A DNA stretch of 64,000 nt from Halanaerobium congolense (GCF_004366375.1 NZ_SOEF01000002.1:96908-160907), one strand, 5' to 3'; shown: positions 37,690 through 46,684, numbered from the stretch's first letter. Notes: generated by a model not told the origin, from the sequence alone. A program made the numbers and translations.

Positions 37690-40041
37690 ATGGCCAATAA
37701 TAATGAAATAAAAGAAGTTATGGAATTACCTTTACTGGCTTCTCGTGGTGTGATTGTTTTTCCTCATATGGTTATCCCTCTTTTAGTAGGTCGGGATAAA
37801 TCAATTGCTGCTTTAGAAGAGGCAATGATGGAAGAAAAGAAGATTATAATTGCAGCCCAAAAAGATGAAACAGTTGAGGAACCTGAAATAGACGAAATTT
37901 ATCAATTTGGTACAATAGCTGAGGTTAAGCAGCTGGTTAAACTTCCTAATGGGATGATAAAAGTTGTAGTTGAAGGAATAGAAAGAGCTGAAGTTATTGA
38001 ATATCTTGATACAGAAGAATATTTTTTAGCTGAGGTTGAAAGTCGCCCGGAAGAGAAAGTAGAAGTCAATACAGATATCAAGGCACTAATGAGAACAGTA
38101 GTTAAAGAGTTTGAAGAATATATAAAATATAATAGAAATTTACCGGCTGAAACTATTATGTCAGCAAGTAATATTGAAGAACCTGGACGTTTAGCAGATG
38201 TTATTTCTTCTCAAGTTGAATTGAAATATCAGCAGCTGCAGGAACTTTTAGAAGCAACTGATATAGTGGAACGTTTAGAAAAAATGTTAAGTCTGCTGCA
38301 GGATGAAATAGAAGTTTTAAAAATTGAGCAGGATATCAATAAGCGGGTAAAAAAGAAAGTAGAAAAAAATCAAAAAGAATATTATTTAAGAGAAAAAATG
38401 AAGGTTATCCAGGATGAATTAGATGAAGATAAGAGTTTATCTGATGAGATAGAAGAGTACTATAAAAAACTAGAGAAAGCTGAACTACCTGATAATGTGG
38501 CTGAAAAAGTGGAAGAGGAGATAGAAAAACTTGACCGCACACCAAACATGTCTCCTGAAGCTACAGTTATTAGAAATTATTTGGATTGTATATTAGATCT
38601 TCCCTGGAATAAAGTAAAAGAAGAAGAAATTGATATTAAAAATTCTGAAGAAATCTTAGAAGCTGATCATTATGGTTTAAAAGATGTGAAAGAAAGAATT
38701 TTGGAATATTTAGCTGTCAGAAAGATGGCTCCAGCCAAAAAGAGTCCAATTTTATGTTTAGTTGGTGCTCCAGGTGTTGGTAAAACTTCATTAGGGAGAT
38801 CAATTGCAAGAGCCTTAGATAGAGATTTTGTTCGTTTATCATTAGGTGGTGTCAGAGATGAGGCAGAGATAAGAGGTCATCGCAGAACTTATATTGGTTC
38901 TCGACCTGGCCGAATAATAAATGCTATGCGTGATGCTGGCAGTAAAAATCCTGTATTTCTTTTAGATGAAGTTGATAAAATGAGTTCTGATTTTAGAGGT
39001 GATCCCGCTTCAGCAATGCTGGAGGTTTTAGATCCAGAACAGAACAAAGAATTTGGAGATCATTATTTAGAAGTTCCTTTTGATCTTTCACAGGTCTTAT
39101 TTGTTACAACGGCTAATGTTGCTCATACGATACCAGCTCCACTTTTAGACAGAATGGAGTTAATAGAAATTCCAGGTTATACTGAAGATGAAAAACTTAA
39201 AATTGCAGAAGGACATCTGCTCCCTAAAATTTATGAAGATCATGGACTTAAAGATGAACAGATTAATATATCTTCAAATGCAATTTTAAAAGTTATTAGA
39301 GAATATACTAGAGAGGCAGGAGTTAGAAATCTTGAGCGCAAATTAGCTGCTATTACAAGAAAAGTTGCTAAAGAATTTGTTGAAGGTAGGGAAAACAAAG
39401 CTCTTGTTGCTGTAAACAGTGTAGAAAAATACTTAGGTTTAGCTGATTATGAACATCAAGAAAGTGATCTTGAAGATAGAATTGGCGTTGCAACAGGACT
39501 TGCCTATAATCAGGCAGGTGGAGATATTTTAGATATTGAGGTTGCAGTAGTTCCAGGCAAAGGAGAACTGACTCTGACCGGTTCTTTGGGGGATGTCATG
39601 AAAGAATCTGCTCAAGCTGCCTTAAGCTATGTTCGTTCCAAACAGAACGATTTAAACCTAAGTGATGGATTTTATAAGAAGTTTGACATCCATATTCATG
39701 TACCACAGGGTGCAGTTCCCAAGGATGGACCGTCAGCTGGAATTACAATTGCTATAGCTCTCGCTTCTGCTTTAACTGGTCGCAAGGTTAGAGGAGATTA
39801 TGCAATGACTGGAGAAATTTCACTGAGGGGAAGAGTCCTCCCAATTGGTGGTCTAAAAACAAAAATCCTGGCCGGTAGAAGAGCTGGAATAAATAAATTT
39901 ATTTTACCGAAAAAAAATGAAAATAAGTTTAAAGAAATAGAGAAAGAAATTACTAGAGGTTTAGATGTAACTTTTGTTTCTCACATGGACCAGGTAATGG
40001 ATATTTTACTATTAGAGGATGAGAATCATGCAGATTACTAA
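37690..40041 (+). CDS. lon: ATP-dependent protease Lon
   Basis: 783 residues, the full LonA form. N-terminal substrate-binding domain (about 10-205), coiled region, AAA+ module with Walker A GAPGVGKT and Walker B FLLDEVDKM, and the Ser-Lys protease domain with catalytic Ser in KDGPSAGITIA and Lys in GGLKTKILAGRR. Degrades damaged and regulatory proteins in the cytoplasm. GAGGTGAAAG precedes the ATG. Overlaps ysxC by 14 bases. Confidence 0.98.
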   Translation: MANNNEIKEVMELPLLASRGVIVFPHMVIPLLVGRDKSIAALEEAMMEEKKIIIAAQKDETVEEPEIDEIYQFGTIAEVKQLVKLPNGMIKVVVEGIERAEVIEYLDTEEYFLAEVESRPEEKVEVNTDIKALMRTVVKEFEEYIKYNRNLPAETIMSASNIEEPGRLADVISSQVELKYQQLQELLEATDIVERLEKMLSLLQDEIEVLKIEQDINKRVKKKVEKNQKEYYLREKMKVIQDELDEDKSLSDEIEEYYKKLEKAELPDNVAEKVEEEIEKLDRTPNMSPEATVIRNYLDCILDLPWNKVKEEEIDIKNSEEILEADHYGLKDVKERILEYLAVRKMAPAKKSPILCLVGAPGVGKTSLGRSIARALDRDFVRLSLGGVRDEAEIRGHRRTYIGSRPGRIINAMRDAGSKNPVFLLDEVDKMSSDFRGDPASAMLEVLDPEQNKEFGDHYLEVPFDLSQVLFVTTANVAHTIPAPLLDRMELIEIPGYTEDEKLKIAEGHLLPKIYEDHGLKDEQINISSNAILKVIREYTREAGVRNLERKLAAITRKVAKEFVEGRENKALVAVNSVEKYLGLADYEHQESDLEDRIGVATGLAYNQAGGDILDIEVAVVPGKGELTLTGSLGDVMKESAQAALSYVRSKQNDLNLSDGFYKKFDIHIHVPQGAVPKDGPSAGITIAIALASALTGRKVRGDYAMTGEISLRGRVLPIGGLKTKILAGRRAGINKFILPKKNENKFKEIEKEITRGLDVTFVSHMDQVMDILLLEDENHADY

Positions 40042-40633
40042 TGCTGAATTCTATAAAAGTGTATATAAATATGAAGACTGCCCCAGGCTTCAGCAGCCTG
40101 AGGTAGCCTTTAGTGGTCGTTCTAATGTAGGTAAATCATCTTTGATCAACAGACTTACCAGACAAAAAAAATTAGCCAGAACTAGTAATACACCCGGTAG
40201 AACTCAGTGTCTAAATTATTTTAATGTAGATGATAAATTTTATTTAGTTGATTTACCTGGTTATGGATTTGCAAATGTTCCTCAAAAAGTAAAAGATGAT
40301 TGGGCTGAATTAATAGACACCTATTTAAATTATCGAGAAAATTTAATTGGAGTAGTTCAAATTATCGATTCTCGCCATAAACCAACTAAAGATGATAAAA
40401 TGATGGTGGAATGGCTGCAGGCAAGTGGCTTGAGTTATTTAATTGCAGCTACTAAAGTAGATAAAATTTCCAATAATAAAAAAGCTAAACAAAAAAAGCT
40501 GATTTATAAAGAATTAAATTTAATAGAAGAGGATAATTTTACATTCTTTTCAGCTCAAACTGGAGAAGGAAGCAGAGAAGTTTATGAATATCTTGACTTT
40601 TTACTGCAGCTGGCTAATAAAGATAGGGGCTAA
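40028..40633 (+). CDS. ysxC: Ribosome biogenesis GTPase YsxC/EngB
   Basis: 201 residues. G1 motif GRSNVGKSS, G2 region NTPGRTQ, G3 DLPGYGFA, G4 TKVDK and G5 SAQTG are all present. Acts in late large-subunit assembly. The start ATG 40028 lies inside the last codons of lon and has GAGG at 40014-40017; an ATG at 40019 is also possible but too close to that site. The lon-ysxC order is conserved in Firmicutes. Confidence 0.95.
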   Translation: MQITNAEFYKSVYKYEDCPRLQQPEVAFSGRSNVGKSSLINRLTRQKKLARTSNTPGRTQCLNYFNVDDKFYLVDLPGYGFANVPQKVKDDWAELIDTYLNYRENLIGVVQIIDSRHKPTKDDKMMVEWLQASGLSYLIAATKVDKISNNKKAKQKKLIYKELNLIEEDNFTFFSAQTGEGSREVYEYLDFLLQLANKDRG

Positions 40634-40635
40634 AA

Positions 40636-41562
40636 ATGAAGTACAGTTACACCACATATTTTGCTGAAATTTATGATGAAGTGATGAAAAATGTTCCTTA
40701 TCAATATTGGTTTCGCTATTTAAAAGATATTTTAAAATATTATAAATGTCAACCAAATAAAATTCTTGAATTAGCTTCTGGAACTTCAAATATGACTTTT
40801 AATTTAATTAATTTGGAATCAGTTAATACGATTACTGCTTTAGACTTGTCAAAAGCAATGATTTCAAAAGCAGCTGAAAAGTTAGAGTATAGAACTTTAA
40901 ATCAAAAAAAATTTGAAAAATTTAATTTGATTAAAAATGATGATAACTATCAACTGCAGAATTCCAGTAGAAGTTTAAAGATTAAATTTTCTGTTCAAAA
41001 TATGATTGACTTTTCTTTTGCAGAAGAGTTTGATTTAATTCTTTCTTTTTTTGATAGTCTTAATTATTTAACTGATATTGATCAACTGCAGGGTTGTTTT
41101 GATAATGCTGCCAGTTCTTTATCTGAATCGGGTTTATTTATCTTTGATATGAACTCAATTGGTAGGATCAAAACAATAGCAGAAAAATCATTTATGATTG
41201 AAGGAGATAATTATGAATGTTTTTGGGAAGACATTGTAAATGAGAAAGAAAATTTGTGGCAGGTTAAATTAAAAATCTGTCCGGATAATGATCAACTTCC
41301 CTGTTTTGAAGAAGTTCATAGTGAGCGTGGGTATAAGATTAAAACAATATTGAGATTATTGAAGCATAGTGGTTTTAAGGCGGTAGATGTTTATAATGCT
41401 TTTAGTTTTGCGAGAGGGAAAAACAATTCAGACAGATTATATTTTGTAGCTGCTTTAGATGAAAATAGGCTGCAGAATAATGAAGGTCAGCTTAAAAAAA
41501 TATATTATAGTACAAAAAATAGAATAGATTACTTTTTAGTCAGTTTAAGATATTTATTTTAG
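40636..41562 (+). CDS. SAM-dependent methyltransferase (class I-like)
   Basis: 308 residues. KILELASGTSNMTFNL is motif I (SAM binding) near residue 38, ITALDLSKAMISKA is motif II, and FDLILSFFDSLNYLTD resembles the later core strand. It belongs to the small-molecule-type methyltransferase superfamily; the substrate cannot be read. It starts two bases after ysxC, so is co-translated with it. Ends at a bidirectional terminator. Confidence 0.82.
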   Translation: MKYSYTTYFAEIYDEVMKNVPYQYWFRYLKDILKYYKCQPNKILELASGTSNMTFNLINLESVNTITALDLSKAMISKAAEKLEYRTLNQKKFEKFNLIKNDDNYQLQNSSRSLKIKFSVQNMIDFSFAEEFDLILSFFDSLNYLTDIDQLQGCFDNAASSLSESGLFIFDMNSIGRIKTIAEKSFMIEGDNYECFWEDIVNEKENLWQVKLKICPDNDQLPCFEEVHSERGYKIKTILRLLKHSGFKAVDVYNAFSFARGKNNSDRLYFVAALDENRLQNNEGQLKKIYYSTKNRIDYFLVSLRYLF

Positions 41563-41615
41563 TGCTTATTTAAAGATATTTTAAAGCTAAAAAATAAAAT
41601 TAATATGTAAATTAT

Positions 41616-41655
41616 AAAAGCAGGAGCTTTAATTAAAGCTCCTGCTTTTATTTGT
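41616..41655. terminator. Bidirectional terminator (perfect 34-base palindrome)
   Basis: AAAAGCAGGAGCTTTAA and its exact complement form a 17-base-pair palindrome (41616-41649) with A-run and T-run ends. It serves the plus-strand methyltransferase gene and the minus-strand NDH-2 gene. Nothing else is recognisable in 41563-41792. Confidence 0.85.
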
Positions 41656-41792
41656 TTGCCTGGCATAAATATTTGCTAATCAGTGCAAGTCTGATGAGAA
41701 ATATAAACTGTATAAAAGGCACAATCCTGTATAAAAAGGTTAAATGCTAAAATATATGAGGGACTCGTTTTATTACTTAATAGATTGTCCGA

Positions 41793-43571
41793 TTATTTTT
41801 TAACTACTTTTTGCAGATCCTGATCTTTATTTTTTGGTCTGCTCCAGATTTTATTTTTAAGCCAGGGTAAGACATAATAGTCTAAACCGAAAGAACGTCC
41901 GGAACCAATTAAAGTTATTGAAGCAAACAAAAACCAGAATAGGGGACTAAAATGTCCAGGATAGTCACTGGACCAGTGTGCATACTGACCGGCCAGTAAA
42001 AAGTTAATTGAAAATCCAACAGAACCCAGTGCACCAAGAGTTGCAAACAATCCAAAGATTAAGGAAATACCGATTCCTATCATACTTAGAGTTACTACAA
42101 TTTGAAAGAAGAGTGGAAACTTAAAGATAATAGCTTCATTTAGCCAGACATACCAGCCGACAGCATAGTCACCAATCGGTGAGGCTGAAGCTCCAGAAAC
42201 CAAATAATCTGCTGATGTCAACCAGCCATCTCTCACTTTAGTATAACCTTCATAAAGCCACATGATTCCAACAAAAATACGCAAAAGAACTAACCAGAGT
42301 GATCTTGAAGTCTCACTGACAAAGCCAAACAGCTGCGGCAGTAAGCCTTTATGAGAAGCCTGTTCTTTCATATATTCAGTAATTAAACTATATGTTTCTT
42401 TGATTCCTCCAATTTCAAAACGGTAGAACATATTTACAGAGTGTTTCATAAACATAGCTGGAATTCCTGTTAAAGATAGTCCCATTACTTCAGCTACTGC
42501 ATAGCTGCTTCCAACTGAAACCATTACACCATGTAAATTGGGATCGAGTTCTTCTTTTGAGCCACCTTTAATTTCTGCTACAATATTTTTAGCTGCACAT
42601 TCACCTGTCTGCTGAGCAGATTCTACTAATGCCGGCAGTATCTGATCATCATCCCAGGGAGCTGCTGCATTATCACCAATTGCATAAACATTGGCATAAT
42701 CTTCTGTCTGCAGATATTTATTTACTTTTATTCTATTTGCCCGGTCAGTAGCCAGGCCAGAATTTGCAGCAAAGTCAGCTGCCTCTACACCACAGGTCCA
42801 AATAATAGTCTCTGCATTGACTTCCATTCCGTCATTTAAAATTATCTTATTTTTTTCTATTTTGTTAACAAACTCACCTGTTTTAACATTAACTCCGTTA
42901 TCTCTCATATAATTCATTGCCTTTTCAACCAGCTCATCACTGAGATTGGGAAGTATTTGATCAAGGCCTTCAAAGTTATAAATTTCTATTTCATTGCGTG
43001 GTATATTATATTCTTTGCTGTACTCATCAAGCCATTCAATTAATTCTCCAACCATTTCAACTCCGGTAAAACCTCCACCGGCAACTGCAAATGAAAGCAG
43101 TTCCTTTCTTTTGGCTGGATCATCTGTCATTCTTGCTTCCTGCATACATTTTTCAACATGTTTTTTGATACTATTGGCATCATCCATAGACCACAAAGTA
43201 AAGGCATGTTCCGCTACCCCTTCAACTCCACAGTGACTCGGTTTGCTTCCGGCCCCCATAATTAAATAATCATAGGTATATTGATGTTCCTCAGAACTTA
43301 AAGTTTGATTTTCAAAATCAATATTATTGATCTCATCTTGGATTATGTTTACCTTTGTTGAAGAAAAGATTCTCTCTAAGTCAATTTTAAGAGCATCTTC
43401 TTCAATCCTATTACCTGCTACCTCATGTAATTCTGTTAACAGGGTATGATATGAATTCCTGTCAATGAGAGTAATTGTTGAGTCAGGATGTTTTTTTAAT
43501 TTTTTATGGAGAGTTTGGGCAGCTGCTACTCCACCATATCCTGCTCCAAGTACTATAATATTATTACTCAA
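41793..43571 (-). CDS. Type II NADH dehydrogenase fused to a DoxX-like membrane domain
   Basis: 592 residues, start TTG with AAGGAGGTAAAAACA upstream. Residues 1-405 form an NDH-2 flavoprotein: FAD motif GAGYGGVAAAQ (about 7-17), NADH motif VAGGGFTGVEMVGEL (about 165-180) and the second FAD motif YAIGDNAAAP (about 298). From about 415 a C-terminal part with four hydrophobic segments resembles DoxX/MauE-type membrane proteins. Ordinary NDH-2 proteins are about 400-450 residues, so this is a fusion. It should oxidise NADH and pass electrons to a quinone or other membrane acceptor. Monocistronic, with its own promoter at 43716-43743. Confidence 0.85.
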   Translation of the reverse strand: MSNNIIVLGAGYGGVAAAQTLHKKLKKHPDSTITLIDRNSYHTLLTELHEVAGNRIEEDALKIDLERIFSSTKVNIIQDEINNIDFENQTLSSEEHQYTYDYLIMGAGSKPSHCGVEGVAEHAFTLWSMDDANSIKKHVEKCMQEARMTDDPAKRKELLSFAVAGGGFTGVEMVGELIEWLDEYSKEYNIPRNEIEIYNFEGLDQILPNLSDELVEKAMNYMRDNGVNVKTGEFVNKIEKNKIILNDGMEVNAETIIWTCGVEAADFAANSGLATDRANRIKVNKYLQTEDYANVYAIGDNAAAPWDDDQILPALVESAQQTGECAAKNIVAEIKGGSKEELDPNLHGVMVSVGSSYAVAEVMGLSLTGIPAMFMKHSVNMFYRFEIGGIKETYSLITEYMKEQASHKGLLPQLFGFVSETSRSLWLVLLRIFVGIMWLYEGYTKVRDGWLTSADYLVSGASASPIGDYAVGWYVWLNEAIIFKFPLFFQIVVTLSMIGIGISLIFGLFATLGALGSVGFSINFLLAGQYAHWSSDYPGHFSPLFWFLFASITLIGSGRSFGLDYYVLPWLKNKIWSRPKNKDQDLQKVVKK

Positions 43572-43715
43572 TGTTTTTACCTCCTTTAATATTTTTCGTT
43601 ACGTCAAATCTAATAATTTTTTAAAAAATATTACCCATAATCAATTTTATCAAGATAAAATTTATAATTTCACATACTTTATTAAAAAATTATGAGTTAT
43701 TTTTTTCACACTTTA

Positions 43716-43743
43716 ATTATAGCATAATAAAATTAAATTGCAA
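43716..43743 (-). promoter_or_regulatory. Promoter of the NDH-2/DoxX gene
   Basis: On the minus strand: TTGCAA (43738-43743), 16-base spacer, TATAAT (43716-43721). The leader to the TTG start is about 140 bases, is AT-rich, and has no structure I recognise. Confidence 0.65.
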
Positions 43744-43764
43744 GTAACTCTCTCGGAATTAATT

Positions 43765-43792
43765 TTGCAAAATGATAATTTTATGATAAAAT
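43765..43792 (+). promoter_or_regulatory. Promoter of apbE, divergent from the NDH-2 promoter
   Basis: TTGCAA (43765-43770), 16-base spacer, TAAAAT (43787-43792). It uses the same unusual -35 box as the divergent NDH-2 promoter 22 bases away, so the two may share a regulator. Confidence 0.5.
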
Positions 43793-43881
43793 GTAAGTGA
43801 TTTACCCGGAATTAATAATTTTTAAAGGTTTTTGTGTAAAAATTAACTTAACTATAAATATATAATTTAGGATGTGATATT

Positions 43882-44931
43882 TTGTTAAATAAAAAGACTA
43901 TAATTACTTTGACTATATTACTAATATTTCCATTGATTTTAACTGCCTGCAGTAATGATACAGTAGAAGTTAAAACAGCTGAAGATAATGCTTTTTTAAT
44001 GGACACTTTAGTTCAAATGAGGGCACATGGTGAAAATGCAGATGCAGCTGTTGAGGAAAGTATGAAACGAATTGAAGAGATTGAAAATTTAATGAGTAAA
44101 ACGATTGAAACAAGTGATATTTATCAATTGAATAATAATCCAAATCAAAAAATAGAAGTAAGCAAGCAGAGTTTAGAAGTTCTAAAAAAGGCTAAAAATT
44201 ATGCTGAAATAACTGAAGGTGATTTTGATCCAACAATAGGTGCTTTAGTTGAGTTATGGGGAATTGGAACTAAAAATGCTTCAGTACCACCAGAAAATAA
44301 AATAAAAGCAGCTTTAGCAAATACTGGTTACCAATATTTAAATTTAGATGATAATTATGCTAAAATTATAAAAGCTGGTGTAAAACTTGATCTTGGAGGT
44401 ATAGCCAAAGGTTATGCAGCAGAAGAAGTGAAAAAAATTGTAGAAAAAAACGGGGTTGAGCATGCATTTGTTAATCTTGGTGGAAATGTTTTGGTAATTG
44501 GAGATAAAGTTGATGGGTCTTCCTGGAAAATTGGAATTCAGGATCCTAGAGCTGGAAGAGGAGATGTGATGGCAATTATTGATGCTGTTGATTTAACTAT
44601 AGTTACTTCAGGTAATTATGAAAGATATTTTGAAGAAAATGGTAAACTTTATCATCATATTATAGACCCGAAAACAGGTTATCCAGCTGAAAATAATCTT
44701 TTGAGTGTAAGTATAATTAGTCATAACTCTTTTGATGCAGACGCTCTTTCTACTGCTGTTTATGTAATGGGATTGGAAAAAGGAATGGAATTTATTGAAA
44801 ATATTGATGATGTTGGTGTTATGTTTATCACAAAAGAACTTGATGTTTATCTTTCTTCAGGTTTAGAAGAAATTGTTAATATTAATGATCCAGATTTTAA
44901 TTTAATTGAAGGTGAATATAGTGTTAATTGA
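43882..44931 (+). CDS. apbE: FAD:protein FMN transferase (lipoprotein)
   Basis: 349 residues, TTG start with GGATGTGAT upstream. A lipoprotein signal with lipobox LTAC (Cys at about 23) indicates attachment outside the membrane. GGIAKGYAAEE and HHIIDPKTGYPA are the ApbE signature, with the Asp/Thr ligands of the Mg2+-FAD site in DADALSTAVYVMG. Attaches FMN to Thr residues of Rnf/Nqr subunits or other extracytoplasmic flavoproteins. No rnf or nqr gene is in the window. Its end overlaps the polyprenyl synthase gene. Confidence 0.94.
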   Translation: MLNKKTIITLTILLIFPLILTACSNDTVEVKTAEDNAFLMDTLVQMRAHGENADAAVEESMKRIEEIENLMSKTIETSDIYQLNNNPNQKIEVSKQSLEVLKKAKNYAEITEGDFDPTIGALVELWGIGTKNASVPPENKIKAALANTGYQYLNLDDNYAKIIKAGVKLDLGGIAKGYAAEEVKKIVEKNGVEHAFVNLGGNVLVIGDKVDGSSWKIGIQDPRAGRGDVMAIIDAVDLTIVTSGNYERYFEENGKLYHHIIDPKTGYPAENNLLSVSIISHNSFDADALSTAVYVMGLEKGMEFIENIDDVGVMFITKELDVYLSSGLEEIVNINDPDFNLIEGEYSVN

Positions 44932-45883
44932 AGATAAACTTTATCAAAAAATATATACTAAGTTAAATAAAAATATAATAGAAATTACTAATTCTAAAAG
45001 AACTATTGTCAACGAGGCAGTTAAAGATTTAGTTGAGGGGGGAGGGAAAAAATTACGTCCATTTTTGATGTTTCTTGCAGCTTCTTTTGGAGATGATTAT
45101 GATAAAGACAAATTAATTCAGTTGGGAAGTGGAATTGAATTACTTCATATGGCATCTTTGGTTCATGATGATATAATTGATGATGCTGATCTTCGTCGGG
45201 GTAAAGAAAGTGCTCAAAAAAAATTTGGTAAAAAAGAGGCAGTTTTTATTGGAGATTTTCTTTTATCTAAGACCTTTGATATCTTTTTTGATTATCTAGA
45301 TAGAGATGTACTAAAAAAAATGAATAAACATTTGAGATTATTATGTGAAGGAGAAATTGAACAGTCTGAAAAACGTTATGAACTTCAAATCGGAGTCCGT
45401 GATTATTATAGACGAATAAGGCATAAAACAGCTCTTCTATTTGCCTTAAGCAGTTATTTAGGTGGATATGTGAGTGGAATAAGAGGAAAAAAACTCAATA
45501 TTTTATATAAATTAGGTCTAGAAATTGGGATGGCCTTTCAAATTCAAGATGATCTATTAGATTTTGAAGGTGATGAAAATAATACAGGGAAAGTACTCGC
45601 TAGAGATTTAAAAGAGGGTATCGTTACTCTGCCAGTAATATTACTGATGGGAAAAAATGAATATAATGATAAGTATCAGATTTATAATAAAAATGTTTTA
45701 GACGAGTCTGTAGTAAATGACATAATAACGGATGTTAAAGAAAGTGATGTTTTAAAAGAGAGTCGAGAAATTTTGCTTGTTTTTATTAAGAGAGTAGAAA
45801 AATACATGGACAGGCTGCCTAACAATAGGGCCAAAAAAAAATTGAAAAAACTAATTGAACTGCAGGTTGATCGGAAATTTTAA
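44921..45883 (+). CDS. Polyprenyl diphosphate synthase (all-trans chain elongation)
   Basis: 320 residues. GGGKKLRPFL, the first Asp-rich motif HDDIIDDADLRRG and the second FQIQDDLLDF are intact. Such enzymes elongate FPP with isopentenyl diphosphate, commonly to the heptaprenyl or octaprenyl tail of menaquinone; chain length is not readable by eye. I start at GTG 44921, with GAAGGTGA at 44908-44915; it overlaps apbE by 11 bases. An apbE-prenyl synthase-NDH-2 neighbourhood suggests quinone-linked electron transfer, which is inference. Confidence 0.9.
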   Translation: MLIEDKLYQKIYTKLNKNIIEITNSKRTIVNEAVKDLVEGGGKKLRPFLMFLAASFGDDYDKDKLIQLGSGIELLHMASLVHDDIIDDADLRRGKESAQKKFGKKEAVFIGDFLLSKTFDIFFDYLDRDVLKKMNKHLRLLCEGEIEQSEKRYELQIGVRDYYRRIRHKTALLFALSSYLGGYVSGIRGKKLNILYKLGLEIGMAFQIQDDLLDFEGDENNTGKVLARDLKEGIVTLPVILLMGKNEYNDKYQIYNKNVLDESVVNDIITDVKESDVLKESREILLVFIKRVEKYMDRLPNNRAKKKLKKLIELQVDRKF

Positions 45884-45888
45884 TGTAT

Positions 45889-45916
45889 TCAAAAAACCAG
45901 CCAATATTGGCTGGTT
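45889..45916. terminator. Bidirectional terminator (perfect 22-base palindrome)
   Basis: AACCAGCCAATATTGGCTGGTT (45895-45916, given here as its two 11-base halves joined) is self-complementary. A run of A at 45891-45896 supplies the T-run for the minus-strand tRNA-Arg; the plus strand has only weak T-richness after it. Confidence 0.8.
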
Positions 45917-45945
45917 GAATTATTTTAATTATATTTTTCAATAGA

Positions 45946-46022
45946 TGGTGGGGTTAGGCGGATTTGAACCGCCGGCCTACAGATTAGGAATCTGTTGCTC
46001 TATCCAGCTGAGCTATAACCCC
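45946..46022 (-). tRNA. tRNA-Arg (anticodon CCT)
   Basis: On the minus strand the acceptor GGGGTTA pairs with TAACCCC, anticodon stem ACAGA/TCTGT encloses TTCCTAA with CCT, and CCA is encoded. Transcribed against the prenyl synthase gene. Confidence 0.95.
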
Positions 46023-46058
46023 AGAAATTATTATTTATTATTTCATCTTACTTCAATA

Positions 46059-46087
46059 ATAATACAATATTTATTTGTTTTTTTCAA
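46059..46087 (-). promoter_or_regulatory. Promoter of tRNA-Arg
   Basis: Minus strand: TTGAAA (46082-46087), 17-base spacer, TATTAT (46059-46064). Good fit and spacing, about 37 bases from the tRNA 5' end. Confidence 0.65.
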
Positions 46088-46157
46088 ATATAAAATAAAA
46101 TTGAGTAAAATGGTGAGAAGGGTTTTTAGAATTCATCTTCTGAAAAATTAATTATAC

Positions 46158-46186
46158 TTGATTATAAAATTATTGGGTTATATAAT
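46158..46186 (+). promoter_or_regulatory. Promoter of the 51-residue ORF
   Basis: TTGATT (46158-46163), 17-base spacer, TATAAT (46181-46186). Strong match directly upstream of the small gene. Confidence 0.65.
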
Positions 46187-46252
46187 TAAAATAAGAAATT
46201 TTTTAATTTTCCAAACAAATAAAATCATAAAAGAGCAAGGGGGGCTATAATA

Positions 46253-46408
46253 ATGGCTAATATTAATATTGATTTACTAATTGAAAAATTAAGGGAAATT
46301 GAAGGCAATTACAGAATGGATAATAATAAATTAAATTATAACAATGGCTTTGCTGATGGGGTTCAAAAATCAATTGAAGAAATTGAAAAAATGTTAGATA
46401 ATAATTAA
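46253..46408 (+). CDS. Small hypothetical protein (51 residues)
   Basis: ATG 46253 to TAA 46408, with an AAGGGGGG ribosome binding site at about 46238-46245 and a good promoter at 46158-46186. The product begins MANINIDLLIEKLREIEGNY and ends IEEIEKMLDNN; it is highly charged, helical in character, with no membrane segment or cysteine. I recognise no family. An AT-rich hairpin (46410-46428) follows. The signals make it more credible than its length alone would. Confidence 0.6.
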   Translation: MANINIDLLIEKLREIEGNYRMDNNKLNYNNGFADGVQKSIEEIEKMLDNN

Positions 46409-46491
46409 GACTTATAATTTTTATAAGTACATTGTCATTAAAGTGATCTAAAATCATTTGATCTTAATTATTAAATTTCATACAATTGCTT

Positions 46492-46518
46492 TATAATATT
46501 TTGGGACCGTTCCCAAAA
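46492..46518 (+). promoter_or_regulatory. -10 box with LacI-type operator palindrome
   Basis: TATAAT at 46492-46497, without a good -35, is followed at once by TTTTGGGA-CCGT-TCCCAAAA (46499-46518), an inverted repeat with a central CG like LacI-family operators. It sits over the expected transcription start. The gene it once controlled is probably the PTS remnant downstream. Confidence 0.5.
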
Positions 46519-46564
46519 ATAAAAATTAGAAAATATAAAATTTAAGTAGGATTATAATGGATTA

Positions 46565-46677
46565 GAACAAAATGTCCTTCGGACAATCTGTAATACAGTA
46601 AGGTTAAATTTTGTTGATAGCGGAAATTATGAAAACTATAAATATTATCCACAACAAACCATCAGGTATAATTTCCT
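46565..46677 (-). repeat. Dispersed ~113-base intergenic element, copy 2 (inverted)
   Basis: Reverse complement of 37479-37590, with four substitutions and a one-base indel. The small internal hairpin GTCC-TTC-GGAC is perfect here but has one change in copy 1. Its right edge (46677) abuts the decayed EIIB coding region, which suggests the element moved into, or helped break, that gene. No coding frame inside. Confidence 0.85.
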
Positions 46678-46684
46678 GGTATTA

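Noticed and set aside
41679..41700. CTGATGAG followed by AAAT, resembling part of a hammerhead ribozyme core
   Set aside because: No stem II and no CGAAA partner follow at the right place, so it is a chance match.
45945..46151. 68-residue frame covering tRNA-Arg on the other strand
   Set aside because: Its first part is simply the tRNA complement; no ribosome binding site.
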